DNA from: Pantoea cypripedii
GTDB lineage: Bacteria; Pseudomonadota; Gammaproteobacteria; Enterobacterales; Enterobacteriaceae
Direction of reading: 5' to 3'
Length of the DNA: 64,000 bases
Assembly (NCBI RefSeq): GCF_011395035.1
Contig: NZ_CP024768.1
Coordinates: 1,423,377-1,487,376 of the forward strand
Shown: positions 34,509 to 43,153 of the stretch, one piece after another
Position numbering within the stretch: position 1 is the stretch's first letter
How the letters are laid out: each line of letters starts with the position of its first letter
Translations under genes and position numbers: made by a program
Notes under the pieces: model-generated
What the model was told of the DNA's origin: nothing
What the model saw: the letters and a program-made list of their open reading frames with translations, nothing else
Databases searched by the model: none

Positions 34509-36623
34509 ATGAATTCTCTGTTTGCCAGTACGGCGCGCGGGCTTGAAGAACTGCTTAAAACTGAGCTGGACGCGCTGGGTGCGCAGGATTTGCAGGTGGT
34601 GCAGGGCGGTGTCCATTTTGAGGCCGACGACCGCGTGATGTACCAAAGCCTGCTGTGGAGCCGCCTGGCTTCACGTATTTTACTGCCGCTGGGAGAATTC
34701 GGCGTCTGGAGCGATCTCGATCTTTACGTCGGCGCCCAGAGCATTCCGTGGTGCGACATCTTTGACAGCGATACCAGTTTCGCCATCCATTTCAGCGGCA
34801 CCAACGAGGTGATCCGTAATAGTCAGTTTGGTGCGCTGCGTATTAAAGATGCCATCGTGGACAGCTTCACCCGCCAGAATTTGCCGCGTCCGAATGTTGA
34901 TCGCGAGCAGCCAGGGATTCGTATTAACGCCTGGCTGAATAAAGATCGCGTCAGCATTGCACTGGATCTCAGTGGCGATGCCCTGCATCAGCGTGGTTAT
35001 CGCCAGCAAACCGGCCAGGCGCCGCTGAAAGAGAATCTGGCGGCGGCGATTGTGCTGCGTTCTGGCTGGCAAAATGGCACCCCGCTTGTCGACCCGATGT
35101 GTGGTTCCGGTACCTTGTTGATTGAAGCGGCATTGATCGCCTGCGATCGCGCACCTGGCCTGCTGCGTTCACGCTGGGGCTTTAACCGCTGGAAAAAACA
35201 CAATCAAACGCTATGGCAGGAATTGCGTAGCGAAGCGATGCAACGTGCGCGTCTGGGAACGGAAGCGACCAGCGCCCGTTTCTTTGGCTACGATAACGAC
35301 GGCCGCGTGCTGGAGTGGGCGCGGGCCAATGCGCGCCGCGCAGGTGTGGCCGATCTCTTTACCTTTGCCCAGCAGGACGTGCTGAAGCTGCAAAATCCGC
35401 TGTCTGGCGATGTGACTGGCACGGTGCTGAGTAACCCGCCGTATGGCGAGCGTCTGGAAAGCGAGCCTGCGCTGATTGCGCTGCACAGCCAGCTGGGCCG
35501 CATCATGAAGCAGCAGTTTGGCGGCTGGAATCTGTCGTTGTTCAGTGCCTCACCAGAGCTGCTCAGTTGTCTGTCGCTGCGTGCCGATCGTCAGTTCAAA
35601 GCGAAAAACGGTCCGCTGGAATGTGTGCAGAAAAATTATCAACTGGCTGCCAGCAGTGGCGAAGGCGCAGCACAGATTGCAGATGACTACGCCAACCGCC
35701 TGCGCAAGAATCTGAAAAAACTGGAGAAGTGGGCGCGTCAGTCCAATATTGATTGCTATCGCCTGTACGATGCTGATCTGCCGGAATATAACGTTGCGGT
35801 GGATCGCTACGGCGAGTGGGTGGTGATTCAGGAATATGCGCCGCCGAAAACGGTTGATGCGAACAAAGCGCGTCAGCGCCTGTTCGATGTAATCAGCGCC
35901 ACGCTCAGCGTGCTGGAGATTCCGGCAAATCGTCTGGTGCTGAAAACCCGCGAACGTCAGAAAGGCAAAAATCAGTATCAGAAACTGGGTGAGAAGGGCG
36001 ACTTCTTCGAAGTGCAGGAATTTAACGCGCGCTTCCTGGTTAACCTGACGGATTACCTCGATACGGGTCTGTTCCTCGATCACCGTATCGCTCGTCAGAT
36101 GCTGGGCAAAATGAGCCAGGGTAAAGATTTCCTCAATCTGTTCTCCTACACCGGAAGCGCCAGTGTACATGCCGGTCTGGGGGGGGCAAAATCCACTACC
36201 ACGGTGGATATGTCCCGTACCTATCTGGAGTGGGCTGAGCGCAATTTGCGGCTCAACGGCCTGACGGGGCGTCAGCACCGTCTGATGCAGGCGGATTGCC
36301 TGAGCTGGCTGCGCGAAAGCGACGAACAGTTTGACCTGATCTTTATTGATCCGCCCACTTTCTCCAACTCGAAACGGATGGAAGACGATTTTGACGTGCA
36401 GCGCGATCATTTGATGTTGATGCAGAACCTGAAGCGTTTGCTGCGTCGCGGCGGTACCATTATGTTTTCTAACAACAAGCGTGGCTTCAAAATGGATCTC
36501 GACGGGTTGCAACGTCTGGGCTTACAGGCTCAGGATATTACCCAAAAAACCCAATCGCAGGATTTTGCCCGCAACCGTCACATACACAACTGCTGGCTGG
36601 TAAGCCACGCCGGTAAGGAATAA
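34509..36623 (+). CDS. rlmL: Bifunctional 23S rRNA methyltransferase RlmKL
   Basis: 704 residues from ATG 34509 (MNSLFASTARGLEELLKTEL); AGGAG is 13 bases upstream, as I recall for E. coli. The N-terminal half holds a THUMP domain and the RlmL methyltransferase (DPMCGSGTLLIEAA, SNPPYGER) that makes m2G2445. The C-terminal half is the RlmK methyltransferase (LNLFSYTGSASVHAGLGGA, FIDPPTFSNSK) that makes m7G2069. The fusion of both activities is normal for gammaproteobacteria. uup starts 5 bases downstream. Confidence 0.96.
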   Translation: MNSLFASTARGLEELLKTELDALGAQDLQVVQGGVHFEADDRVMYQSLLWSRLASRILLPLGEFGVWSDLDLYVGAQSIPWCDIFDSDTSFAIHFSGTNEVIRNSQFGALRIKDAIVDSFTRQNLPRPNVDREQPGIRINAWLNKDRVSIALDLSGDALHQRGYRQQTGQAPLKENLAAAIVLRSGWQNGTPLVDPMCGSGTLLIEAALIACDRAPGLLRSRWGFNRWKKHNQTLWQELRSEAMQRARLGTEATSARFFGYDNDGRVLEWARANARRAGVADLFTFAQQDVLKLQNPLSGDVTGTVLSNPPYGERLESEPALIALHSQLGRIMKQQFGGWNLSLFSASPELLSCLSLRADRQFKAKNGPLECVQKNYQLAASSGEGAAQIADDYANRLRKNLKKLEKWARQSNIDCYRLYDADLPEYNVAVDRYGEWVVIQEYAPPKTVDANKARQRLFDVISATLSVLEIPANRLVLKTRERQKGKNQYQKLGEKGDFFEVQEFNARFLVNLTDYLDTGLFLDHRIARQMLGKMSQGKDFLNLFSYTGSASVHAGLGGAKSTTTVDMSRTYLEWAERNLRLNGLTGRQHRLMQADCLSWLRESDEQFDLIFIDPPTFSNSKRMEDDFDVQRDHLMLMQNLKRLLRRGGTIMFSNNKRGFKMDLDGLQRLGLQAQDITQKTQSQDFARNRHIHNCWLVSHAGKE

Positions 36624-36628
36624 GTTTT

Positions 36629-38545
36629 ATGTCACTGATCAGTATCCATGGCGCTTACCTTTCATTCAGCGATGCGCCGCTGTTGGATAATACCGAACTG
36701 CACATTGAAGAAGGTGAGCGCGTCTGTCTGGTGGGGCGCAACGGCGCCGGTAAATCCACGCTGATGAAAATCATCAACGGTGAACAACCGCTGGATGATG
36801 GCCGCATTATTTATGAAACCGACCTGGTGGTGGCGCGTTTGCAACAGGATCCGCCGCGCAATATTACCGGCTCGGTATATGACTTTGTCGCAGAAGGGGT
36901 GGAAGAACAGGCCGAGCATCTGAAGGCTTACCACGCCATTTCCCATGTTGTGATGGAAGATCCCAGCGAGAAAAACCTCAACGAGATGGCGCGTTTGCAG
37001 GGCATTCTTGACCACCAGAACCTGTGGCAGCTGGAAAGCCGTATCAACGATGTGCTGGAAAAAATTGGTTTGCAGGCCGATACCGAACTGTCGTCGCTGT
37101 CCGGCGGCTGGCTGCGTAAAGCGGCGCTGGGTCGCGCGCTGGTCAGCAACCCGCGCGTACTGATGCTGGATGAACCCACCAACCACCTCGATATTGAAAC
37201 CATCGACTGGCTGGAAGGCTTCCTCAAAACCTTCACCGGCAGCATCGTGTTTATTTCGCATGACCGTTCCTTCATTCGTAACATGGCGACGCGCATTGTC
37301 GATCTTGACCGTGGCAAGCTGGTTTCGTGGCCGGGAGATTACGATCAGTATCTGCTGGGCAAAGAAGAAGCGTTGCGCGTGGAAGAAATGCAAAACGCCG
37401 AATTTGACCGCAAACTGGCGCAGGAAGAAGTGTGGATCCGTCAGGGCATCAAAGCGCGTCGTACCCGTAACGAAGGCCGTGTACGCGCCCTGAAAGCGTT
37501 GCGTCGTGAGCGTTCCGAGCGTCGTGATGTGATGGGCAAAGCCAATATGCAGGTGGGTGAAGCCTCGCGTTCCGGCAAAATTGTCTTCGAACTGGAAAAT
37601 GTCGATTACGCGGTCGATGGCAAAGTGCTGGTGAAGGATTTCTCTTCGCAGGTGCAGCGTGGCGACAAGATTGCGCTGATTGGCCCTAACGGCTGTGGCA
37701 AAACCACGCTGCTGCGCCTGATGCTGCAACAACTGAAAGCAGACAGTGGTCGCGTGCATTCAGGTACCAAGCTGGAAGTGGCCTACTTCGACCAGCACCG
37801 CGCGGAACTCGATCCGGACCGGACCGTGATGGATAACCTGGCAGAAGGCAAGCAGGAAGTGCTGGTGAACGGCAAGCCGCGCCATGTGCTGGGTTATTTG
37901 CAGGACTTCCTGTTCCACCCGAAACGCGCCATGACACCGGTTCGTGCGCTGTCGGGCGGTGAACGTAACCGCCTGCTGCTGGCTCGGCTGTTCCTCAAGC
38001 CCAGTAACCTGATGATTCTCGATGAACCGACCAACGACCTCGATGTGGAAACGCTGGAGTTGCTGGAAGAGTTGATTGACGGCTATCAGGGCACCGTACT
38101 GCTGGTCAGCCACGATCGTCAGTTCGTGGATAACACGGTCACTGAATGCTGGATCTTTGAAGGTAACGGTGAGATTGGTGCCTTTGTGGGCGGTTATCAT
38201 GATGCCCAGCAACAGCGTGCGGCCTATAAGCAGCAGAAAAGCGCGCCGGTGGCGAAAACCACTGCGTCAGCCGAAAAATCCGCTGAGAAAAATGAGGCCA
38301 ACAAACGTGGTTCAGGCAAGCTAAGCTTTAACCTGACGCGTGAGCTGGAGCAGTTACCGCAAAAACTGGAACAGCTGGAAACGCGTATTGGCGAGTTGCA
38401 GGCGCAGATGAGTCATCCGGATTTCTTCAGCCAGCCACATGACAAAACGCAGCCGGTGCTGGATGCGCTGGCGCAGACCGAGCAGGAACTGGAAACGGCG
38501 TTTGAACGCTGGGAAGAACTGGAAGCGCTGAAAAACGGCGCTTAA
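36629..38545 (+). CDS. uup: ABC-F family ATPase Uup
   Basis: 638 residues with two ABC domains in one chain and no membrane segment. Domain 1 has GRNGAGKST, LSGGWLRKAALGRAL and LMLDEPTNHLDIET; domain 2 has GPNGCGKTT, LSGGERNRLLLARL and LMILDEPTNDLDVET. An Arg/Lys-rich linker lies between them (residues about 240-315). A C-terminal DNA-binding coiled coil of about 75 residues follows (LTRELEQLPQKLEQLETRIGEL). In E. coli Uup limits precise transposon excision and acts on branched DNA and ribosomes. It abuts rlmL and pqiA in a probable operon. Confidence 0.95.
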   Translation: MSLISIHGAYLSFSDAPLLDNTELHIEEGERVCLVGRNGAGKSTLMKIINGEQPLDDGRIIYETDLVVARLQQDPPRNITGSVYDFVAEGVEEQAEHLKAYHAISHVVMEDPSEKNLNEMARLQGILDHQNLWQLESRINDVLEKIGLQADTELSSLSGGWLRKAALGRALVSNPRVLMLDEPTNHLDIETIDWLEGFLKTFTGSIVFISHDRSFIRNMATRIVDLDRGKLVSWPGDYDQYLLGKEEALRVEEMQNAEFDRKLAQEEVWIRQGIKARRTRNEGRVRALKALRRERSERRDVMGKANMQVGEASRSGKIVFELENVDYAVDGKVLVKDFSSQVQRGDKIALIGPNGCGKTTLLRLMLQQLKADSGRVHSGTKLEVAYFDQHRAELDPDRTVMDNLAEGKQEVLVNGKPRHVLGYLQDFLFHPKRAMTPVRALSGGERNRLLLARLFLKPSNLMILDEPTNDLDVETLELLEELIDGYQGTVLLVSHDRQFVDNTVTECWIFEGNGEIGAFVGGYHDAQQQRAAYKQQKSAPVAKTTASAEKSAEKNEANKRGSGKLSFNLTRELEQLPQKLEQLETRIGELQAQMSHPDFFSQPHDKTQPVLDALAQTEQELETAFERWEELEALKNGA

Positions 38546-38562
38546 TGCAGAAGGAAACCGGC

Positions 38563-39846
38563 ATGTGTGCAGCGGATGATGCGCAGTCGTGGATACTCTG
38601 TCCACAGTGCGATTTAACGGTAAAACTGCCCGTTGTCCCGGTTGGCAGCCGGGCGCGTTGCCCGCGCTGCCACACCACATTAACGGCTAACTGGCATGAG
38701 CCGCGTAAGCGGCCTACCGGCTATGCGATCGCGGCTTTGTTTATGCTGGTGCTGGCCAATCTGTTTCCTTTCGTCAACATGCATGTTGCTGGCCTGAGCA
38801 GTGAAATCTCACTGCCGGAAATTCCGAATGTCATGGTACGCGAGGACTACAGCAGTCTCGCGACCCTGTTCCTGTTGTTTGTGCAGGGCATTCCGGCGTT
38901 TTGCATGGTGACCATCATTCTGATGGTGAATAAGGTCAGGATGCCACACCACCTGCGGTTGGTGCTGGCGCGCATTTTGTTCCAGTTGCGTAACTGGGGC
39001 ATGGCGGAAATCTTCATGGCGGGCGTGCTGGTCAGTTTTGTCAAACTGATGGCCTATGGCGAGATTGGTTTCGGCAGCAGTTTCTGGGCGTGGTGCCTGT
39101 TTTGCGTGCTGCAACTGCGCGCCTTCCAGTGCGTGGATCGGCGTTGGGTCTGGCAGCGTATCGCGCCGTTGCCTGCGTTACCGCACGCACCCAGGGCGGG
39201 TATCAGCGGTATCCAACAGGGGATGCGCCGCTGCCCGTGCTGTACTGCCATCATGCCCGTCGAACAAAAGGCGTGCAGCCGTTGTGGTGTGGTGGCTCAT
39301 GCCCGACGGCCTCATAGCCTGCAATGGACGCTGGCGCTGCTGGTGACCTCCCTGATGTTGTACCTCCCATCAAATATTATGCCGATCATGGTGACGGAGA
39401 CGTTGGGCACGGCGTATCCCTCCAACATCATGGCGGGGGTGATTTTGCTGTGGAGTGACGGATCCTGGCCGGTGGCGTTGGTGATTTTTATCGCCAGTAT
39501 CATGGTGCCTTCGCTCAAAATGCTGGCAATTGGCTGGCTGTGCTGGGATGCCAGTGGACGCGGGCAGCATGACAGCGAGAAGATGCACCTGGTTTATGAG
39601 GTGGTGGAGTTTGTTGGCCGCTGGTCAATGATTGATGTGTTTGTTATTGCCGTTCTCTCCGCGCTGGTGCGCATGGGACGGTTGATGAGTGTTTACCCGG
39701 CGCCAGGCGCGCTGCTGTTTGCCATGGTGGTGATTCTCACCATGTTTGCAGCGCTGACTTTTGATCCGCGTCTGACCTGGGATCGTGTACGGAAAACCGA
39801 ACGTAAGGAGCCGCGTCTTGACGGACAATCATCAGGGCATTGCTAA
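38563..39846 (+). CDS. pqiA: Intermembrane transport protein PqiA
   Basis: 427 residues from ATG 38563 (MCAADD..., AAGGAA upstream, matching the E. coli MCE start); an ATG at 38545 overlapping the uup stop is the alternative. It is an inner-membrane protein with two related halves, each starting with a cysteine pair cluster (CPQC...CPRC, and CPCC...CSRC) followed by four membrane helices. Repeated motifs are NLFPFVNMHVAG and LPSNIMPIMVTE. It is the membrane subunit of the PqiABC lipid-transport bridge between inner and outer membrane. Confidence 0.94.
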   Translation: MCAADDAQSWILCPQCDLTVKLPVVPVGSRARCPRCHTTLTANWHEPRKRPTGYAIAALFMLVLANLFPFVNMHVAGLSSEISLPEIPNVMVREDYSSLATLFLLFVQGIPAFCMVTIILMVNKVRMPHHLRLVLARILFQLRNWGMAEIFMAGVLVSFVKLMAYGEIGFGSSFWAWCLFCVLQLRAFQCVDRRWVWQRIAPLPALPHAPRAGISGIQQGMRRCPCCTAIMPVEQKACSRCGVVAHARRPHSLQWTLALLVTSLMLYLPSNIMPIMVTETLGTAYPSNIMAGVILLWSDGSWPVALVIFIASIMVPSLKMLAIGWLCWDASGRGQHDSEKMHLVYEVVEFVGRWSMIDVFVIAVLSALVRMGRLMSVYPAPGALLFAMVVILTMFAALTFDPRLTWDRVRKTERKEPRLDGQSSGHC

Positions 39847-41461
39847 CGTCGATCAGATTAAACGCTGGTCGCCGGTCTGGATTGTACCCATTGTCACGCT
39901 GTTAATCGGCGGATGGATTCTTTTTTATCACTTCAGCCATCAGGGGCCGGAAGTGACACTGATTACCGAAAATGCCGAAGGTATCGAAGCGGGTAAAACC
40001 ACCATCAAGAGCCGCAGCGTGGATGTCGGTGTGGTGGAGAGCGCGGTACTGACGGACGATCTGCATCATGTGGAGATCAAAGCGCGGCTGAATTCAGGTA
40101 TGGATAAACTGTTGCACGGCGACAGTGTGTTCTGGGTGGTTAAACCCCAGATTGGACGGGAAGGGATTACCGGCCTCGGCACCCTGTTATCCGGTGCTTA
40201 TATCGAGCTGCAGCCAGGCACGAAGGGAGATAAACCGGAAACGTATCAGCTGCTGGATGCGCCACCGCTGGCACCGCCGGATGCCAAAGGTATTCGCGTC
40301 ACGCTGGACAGCAAAAAAGCCGGGCAGCTTAATCCGGGCGACCCGGTGCTGTTCCGTGGTTATCGTGTCGGTACAGTCGAAACCAGCACGTTCGACACGG
40401 AAAAACGCATGATGACTTATCAGCTGTTTATCTCCGCGCCTTATGATCGGCTGGTTACCACCAACGTGCGCTTCTGGAAGGACAGCGGAATCGCGGTGGA
40501 TATGTCATCCTCCGGTATGCGCGTGGAAATGGGATCCCTCACGACCTTGTTCAGTGGTGGTGTTAGCTTTGACGTACCGGACGGCTGGGAGCTGGGGCAG
40601 GCGGCAGAGAATAAAGCGGAATATCATCTGTTCGACGATCAGCGCAGCATCCAGGATTCGCTGTATACCAACCATATCGATTTCCTGATGTTCTTTACCG
40701 ATTCTATCCGTGGACTGCAAGCCGGTGCGCCGGTGGAATTCCGTGGCATTCGTCTCGGGACGGTGGCTGAAGTGCCTTATACCATTCCGGGTATCAACCA
40801 GGCGCTGAACACTGATTATCGTGTACCGGTGTTGATTCGTATCGAGCCAGATCGCTTTATCAGCCGCCTTGGTGGTGACTTCAATCTCGAACAGCACTTG
40901 CAGGATGGGAAAAAACGCGGTCTGCGTGCCACCCTGAAAACCGGCAATCTGTTGTCTGGTGCGTTGTATGTCGATCTGGATTTCTACGACAACGTTGCAC
41001 CTTATCAGGGGCCGGACAAAGTGGCGGGTCTGGAAGTGATCCCGACGGTGAGCGGTGGTCTGAGCCAGATTCAGCAGAAACTGCTGGCTGCCCTCGACAA
41101 GATCAACAACCTGCCGCTCAATCCGATGATTAATGAGGCAACCGGCACCCTGAAGGAGAGCCAGCGCACGCTGCAGCAGTTGCAGAAAACGCTCAACAAC
41201 CTCAATCAGATCACCGGCAGCCCGGCGATGAAGACGCTTCCGGCGGATATGCAGCAGACGCTGCGTGAACTGAATCGCAGTATGAAAGGGCTGCAACCGG
41301 GATCGCCTGCCTATAACAAGCTGGTGGGCGATATGCAGCGACTGGATCAGGTGCTGCGTGAATTGCAGCCGGTGCTGAAGACCTTGAATAGCAAAAGCAA
41401 CGCGCTGGTGTTTGAAGCCAAACCGGGCCAGGATCCACAGCCGAAGAGGGCGAAACAGTGA
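39818..41461 (+). CDS. pqiB: Intermembrane transport protein PqiB (three MCE domains)
   Basis: 547 residues from an inferred TTG start at 39818, with AAGGAG ideally spaced 7 bases upstream. No ATG is available near the conserved N terminus, and the next start upstream (GTG 39785) has no ribosome-binding site. An N-terminal anchor (WSPVWIVPIVTLLIGGWILFYHF) is followed by three MCE domains (GPEVTLITENAEGIEAGKT; GIRVTLDSKKAGQLNPGDPVLFRG; SIRGLQAGAPVEFRGIRLG) and a C-terminal helix that forms the periplasmic needle. It overlaps pqiA by 29 bases and pqiC by four. Confidence 0.93.
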   Translation: MTDNHQGIANVDQIKRWSPVWIVPIVTLLIGGWILFYHFSHQGPEVTLITENAEGIEAGKTTIKSRSVDVGVVESAVLTDDLHHVEIKARLNSGMDKLLHGDSVFWVVKPQIGREGITGLGTLLSGAYIELQPGTKGDKPETYQLLDAPPLAPPDAKGIRVTLDSKKAGQLNPGDPVLFRGYRVGTVETSTFDTEKRMMTYQLFISAPYDRLVTTNVRFWKDSGIAVDMSSSGMRVEMGSLTTLFSGGVSFDVPDGWELGQAAENKAEYHLFDDQRSIQDSLYTNHIDFLMFFTDSIRGLQAGAPVEFRGIRLGTVAEVPYTIPGINQALNTDYRVPVLIRIEPDRFISRLGGDFNLEQHLQDGKKRGLRATLKTGNLLSGALYVDLDFYDNVAPYQGPDKVAGLEVIPTVSGGLSQIQQKLLAALDKINNLPLNPMINEATGTLKESQRTLQQLQKTLNNLNQITGSPAMKTLPADMQQTLRELNRSMKGLQPGSPAYNKLVGDMQRLDQVLRELQPVLKTLNSKSNALVFEAKPGQDPQPKRAKQ

Positions 41462-42024
41462 AGAAAGGGCTGATGATTGGGGCGCTGCTGCTGCTGGCAG
41501 GTTGCAGCAGCACCATTGAAACCACTTACTATCAACTGCCTGCGGGTGCCAGTATGGCACCTGTCAGCACCGATGCCAGCAATGGGCAACCGATGCTTTG
41601 GGTGCAGCAGGTTAGCGTTCCGGATTATCTGGCGGGTAATGGCCTGGTGTACCAGACCAGTGACGTGAAATACGTTATTGCCGCTAATAATCTGTGGGCC
41701 AGTCCGCTCGATCAGCAATTACAGCAAACGCTGGTCAACAACCTGAGCCGTGCGTTACCGGGACGTCTGGTGTCCGGTACGCCATTGGGTGAAACGCATG
41801 ACACGCTGACGGTGAACGTAACTGGTTTTCAGGGGCGCTACGATGGTAAGGCGATTGTGAGTGGTGAGTGGGTGCTGCAACATCAAGGGCGGCTTATCAA
41901 ACACGGCTTTAATCTGACGTTGCCGCAAACTGAAGACGGTTACGATGCGCTGGTGCGCACTCTGGCACTCGGTTGGCAGCAGGTCGCTCAGCAAATTGCG
42001 AATAGTGCGATCACGCCAAATTAA
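41458..42024 (+). CDS. pqiC: Outer-membrane lipoprotein PqiC
   Basis: 188 residues with a GTG start inside the pqiB stop (GTGA). The lipobox LLAG precedes the lipidated Cys16, with SSTIET after it; there is no Asp at +2, so outer-membrane sorting is expected. ABC-type transport auxiliary domain (DUF330): YYQLPAG, VQQVSVPDYLAGNGLVYQTSD, NNLWASPLDQQLQQTL. It docks the PqiB needle at the outer membrane. A terminator follows. Confidence 0.94.
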   Translation: MKKGLMIGALLLLAGCSSTIETTYYQLPAGASMAPVSTDASNGQPMLWVQQVSVPDYLAGNGLVYQTSDVKYVIAANNLWASPLDQQLQQTLVNNLSRALPGRLVSGTPLGETHDTLTVNVTGFQGRYDGKAIVSGEWVLQHQGRLIKHGFNLTLPQTEDGYDALVRTLALGWQQVAQQIANSAITPN

Positions 42025-42045
42025 GATTTGTTCGAAGCTTATGCT

Positions 42046-42096
42046 AAGTCCCTGATTTGTCATCATCGTGTGGCAAAAACATCAGGGACTTTTTTA
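42046..42096 (+). terminator. pqiABC terminator
   Basis: Stem AAGTCCCTGAT (42046-42056) with ATCAGGGACTT (42081-42091) and six T at the end; it starts about 20 bases after the pqiC stop. Confidence 0.85.
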
Positions 42097-42302
42097 TTGC
42101 CTAATCAGCCAGATAAGCGATTTTTCTGAAAATTTACCTCATTCTGTGATGTCGGTTTCAGGTCAAATTTATGACATTGGCGTGAATTTTGCGCATTGAT
42201 CTTTTCCGCGGCTGGAGTTAGAACGTTAGAGTGGTTGAACATTAATTCGCCACTCTATCTTTCCACCAGATTCCACCAGACCTGAAATGAGGGAAACGAG
42301 GT

Positions 42303-42470
42303 ATGAAGAGACAGAAAAGAGACCGCCTGGAACGAGCACATTCACGTGGCTATCAGGCCGGTATTACGGGACGCTCGAAAGAGATTTGCCCGTACCAAAT
42401 GATCGACGCACGGTCTCACTGGTTGGGAGGTTGGCGACAAGCCATGGAGGACAGGTCGGCGGTGGCCTAG
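42303..42470 (+). CDS. rmf: Ribosome modulation factor
   Basis: Short gene found by direct translation: 55 residues beginning MKRQKRDRLERAHSRGYQAG and containing GRSKEICPYQ and RSHWLGGWRQAM, the same length as E. coli Rmf. Rmf binds near the 16S rRNA 3' end and drives 70S ribosomes into 100S dimers during stationary phase. It is a single-gene unit between the pqi terminator and its own terminator; the upstream 200 bases hold its promoter, which in E. coli responds to ppGpp. Confidence 0.97.
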   Translation: MKRQKRDRLERAHSRGYQAGITGRSKEICPYQMIDARSHWLGGWRQAMEDRSAVA

Positions 42471-42499
42471 CACTGCCGGATGTTCATCAAGTAAGGAAC

Positions 42500-42526
42500 A
42501 AACCTCCGCTTAGCGCGGAGGTTTTT
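42500..42526 (+). terminator. rmf terminator
   Basis: Stem AAACCTCCGC (42500-42509) with GCGGAGGTTT (42515-42524), loop TTAGC, then T-rich. It lies between rmf and convergent fabA and may serve both. Confidence 0.88.
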
Positions 42527-42568
42527 GCTTTCCCTGTCATTGAAGTATCGAGGGGAAAGTCAGGAGAA

Positions 42569-43087
42569 CTAGAAAGCGGTGGTGTCTTTGAACAGGCCCA
42601 CTTTCAGGTCTGTGGCGGCGTAAATCAGGTGGCCGTCGACAAACACTTCGCCATCAGCCACGCCCATCACCAGTTTGCGGTTGATGACACGTTTGAAGTG
42701 AATTTTGTAAGTCACTTTTTTCGCTGTCGGCAGTACCTGGCCAGTGAATTTCACTTCACCCACGCCCAGTGCGCGGCCTTTACCTTCTGCACCCAGCCAG
42801 CCCAGATAGAAGCCAACCAGCTGCCACATAGCATCCAGACCCAGACAGCCCGGCATCACCGGATCACCGATGAAGTGGCAATCAAAAAACCACAGGTCAG
42901 GGCGGATATCCAGTTCGGCTTCAACAAAGCCTTTGTCGTATTTACCGCCGTCTTCGGTCATTTTGACCACGCGGTCCATCATCAACATATTGCCTGATGG
43001 AAGCGGCGGTCCGTTTTCGCCAAACAGTTCTCCGCGACCTGAGGCAACCAGGTCTTCTTTGCTATAGGATTCGCGTTTATCTACCAT
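42569..43087 (-). CDS. fabA: 3-hydroxydecanoyl-ACP dehydratase/isomerase
   Basis: 172 residues, hot-dog fold. FabA dehydrates 3-hydroxydecanoyl-ACP and isomerises trans-2 to cis-3-decenoyl-ACP, the branch point of unsaturated fatty acid synthesis. The active-site pair is H71 (FDCHFIGDPVMPGCLG) and D85 (LGLDAMWQL). The N terminus MVDKRESYSKEDLVASGRGELFG is conserved. Transcription starts from a promoter that carries a FabR-type operator at 43125-43142. Confidence 0.97.
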   Translation of the reverse strand: MVDKRESYSKEDLVASGRGELFGENGPPLPSGNMLMMDRVVKMTEDGGKYDKGFVEAELDIRPDLWFFDCHFIGDPVMPGCLGLDAMWQLVGFYLGWLGAEGKGRALGVGEVKFTGQVLPTAKKVTYKIHFKRVINRKLVMGVADGEVFVDGHLIYAATDLKVGLFKDTTAF

Positions 43088-43119
43088 GTTCTCAATAAGC
43101 CTTATTTAGTGAAGCCCGA

Positions 43120-43148
43120 ATATTAGCGAACAGTTGTACGCTGGGCAA
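43120..43148 (-). promoter_or_regulatory. fabA promoter with FabR operator
   Basis: Minus strand: -35 TTGCCC (43148-43143), 17-base spacer, -10 TAATAT (43125-43120). The spacer contains AGCGTACAACTGTTCGCT (43142-43125), which matches the FabR operator AGCGTACAnnTGTTCGCT at every defined position as I recall it. Occupancy would block the promoter, consistent with repression of unsaturated fatty acid synthesis. Confidence 0.8.
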
Positions 43149-43153
43149 TGCTA

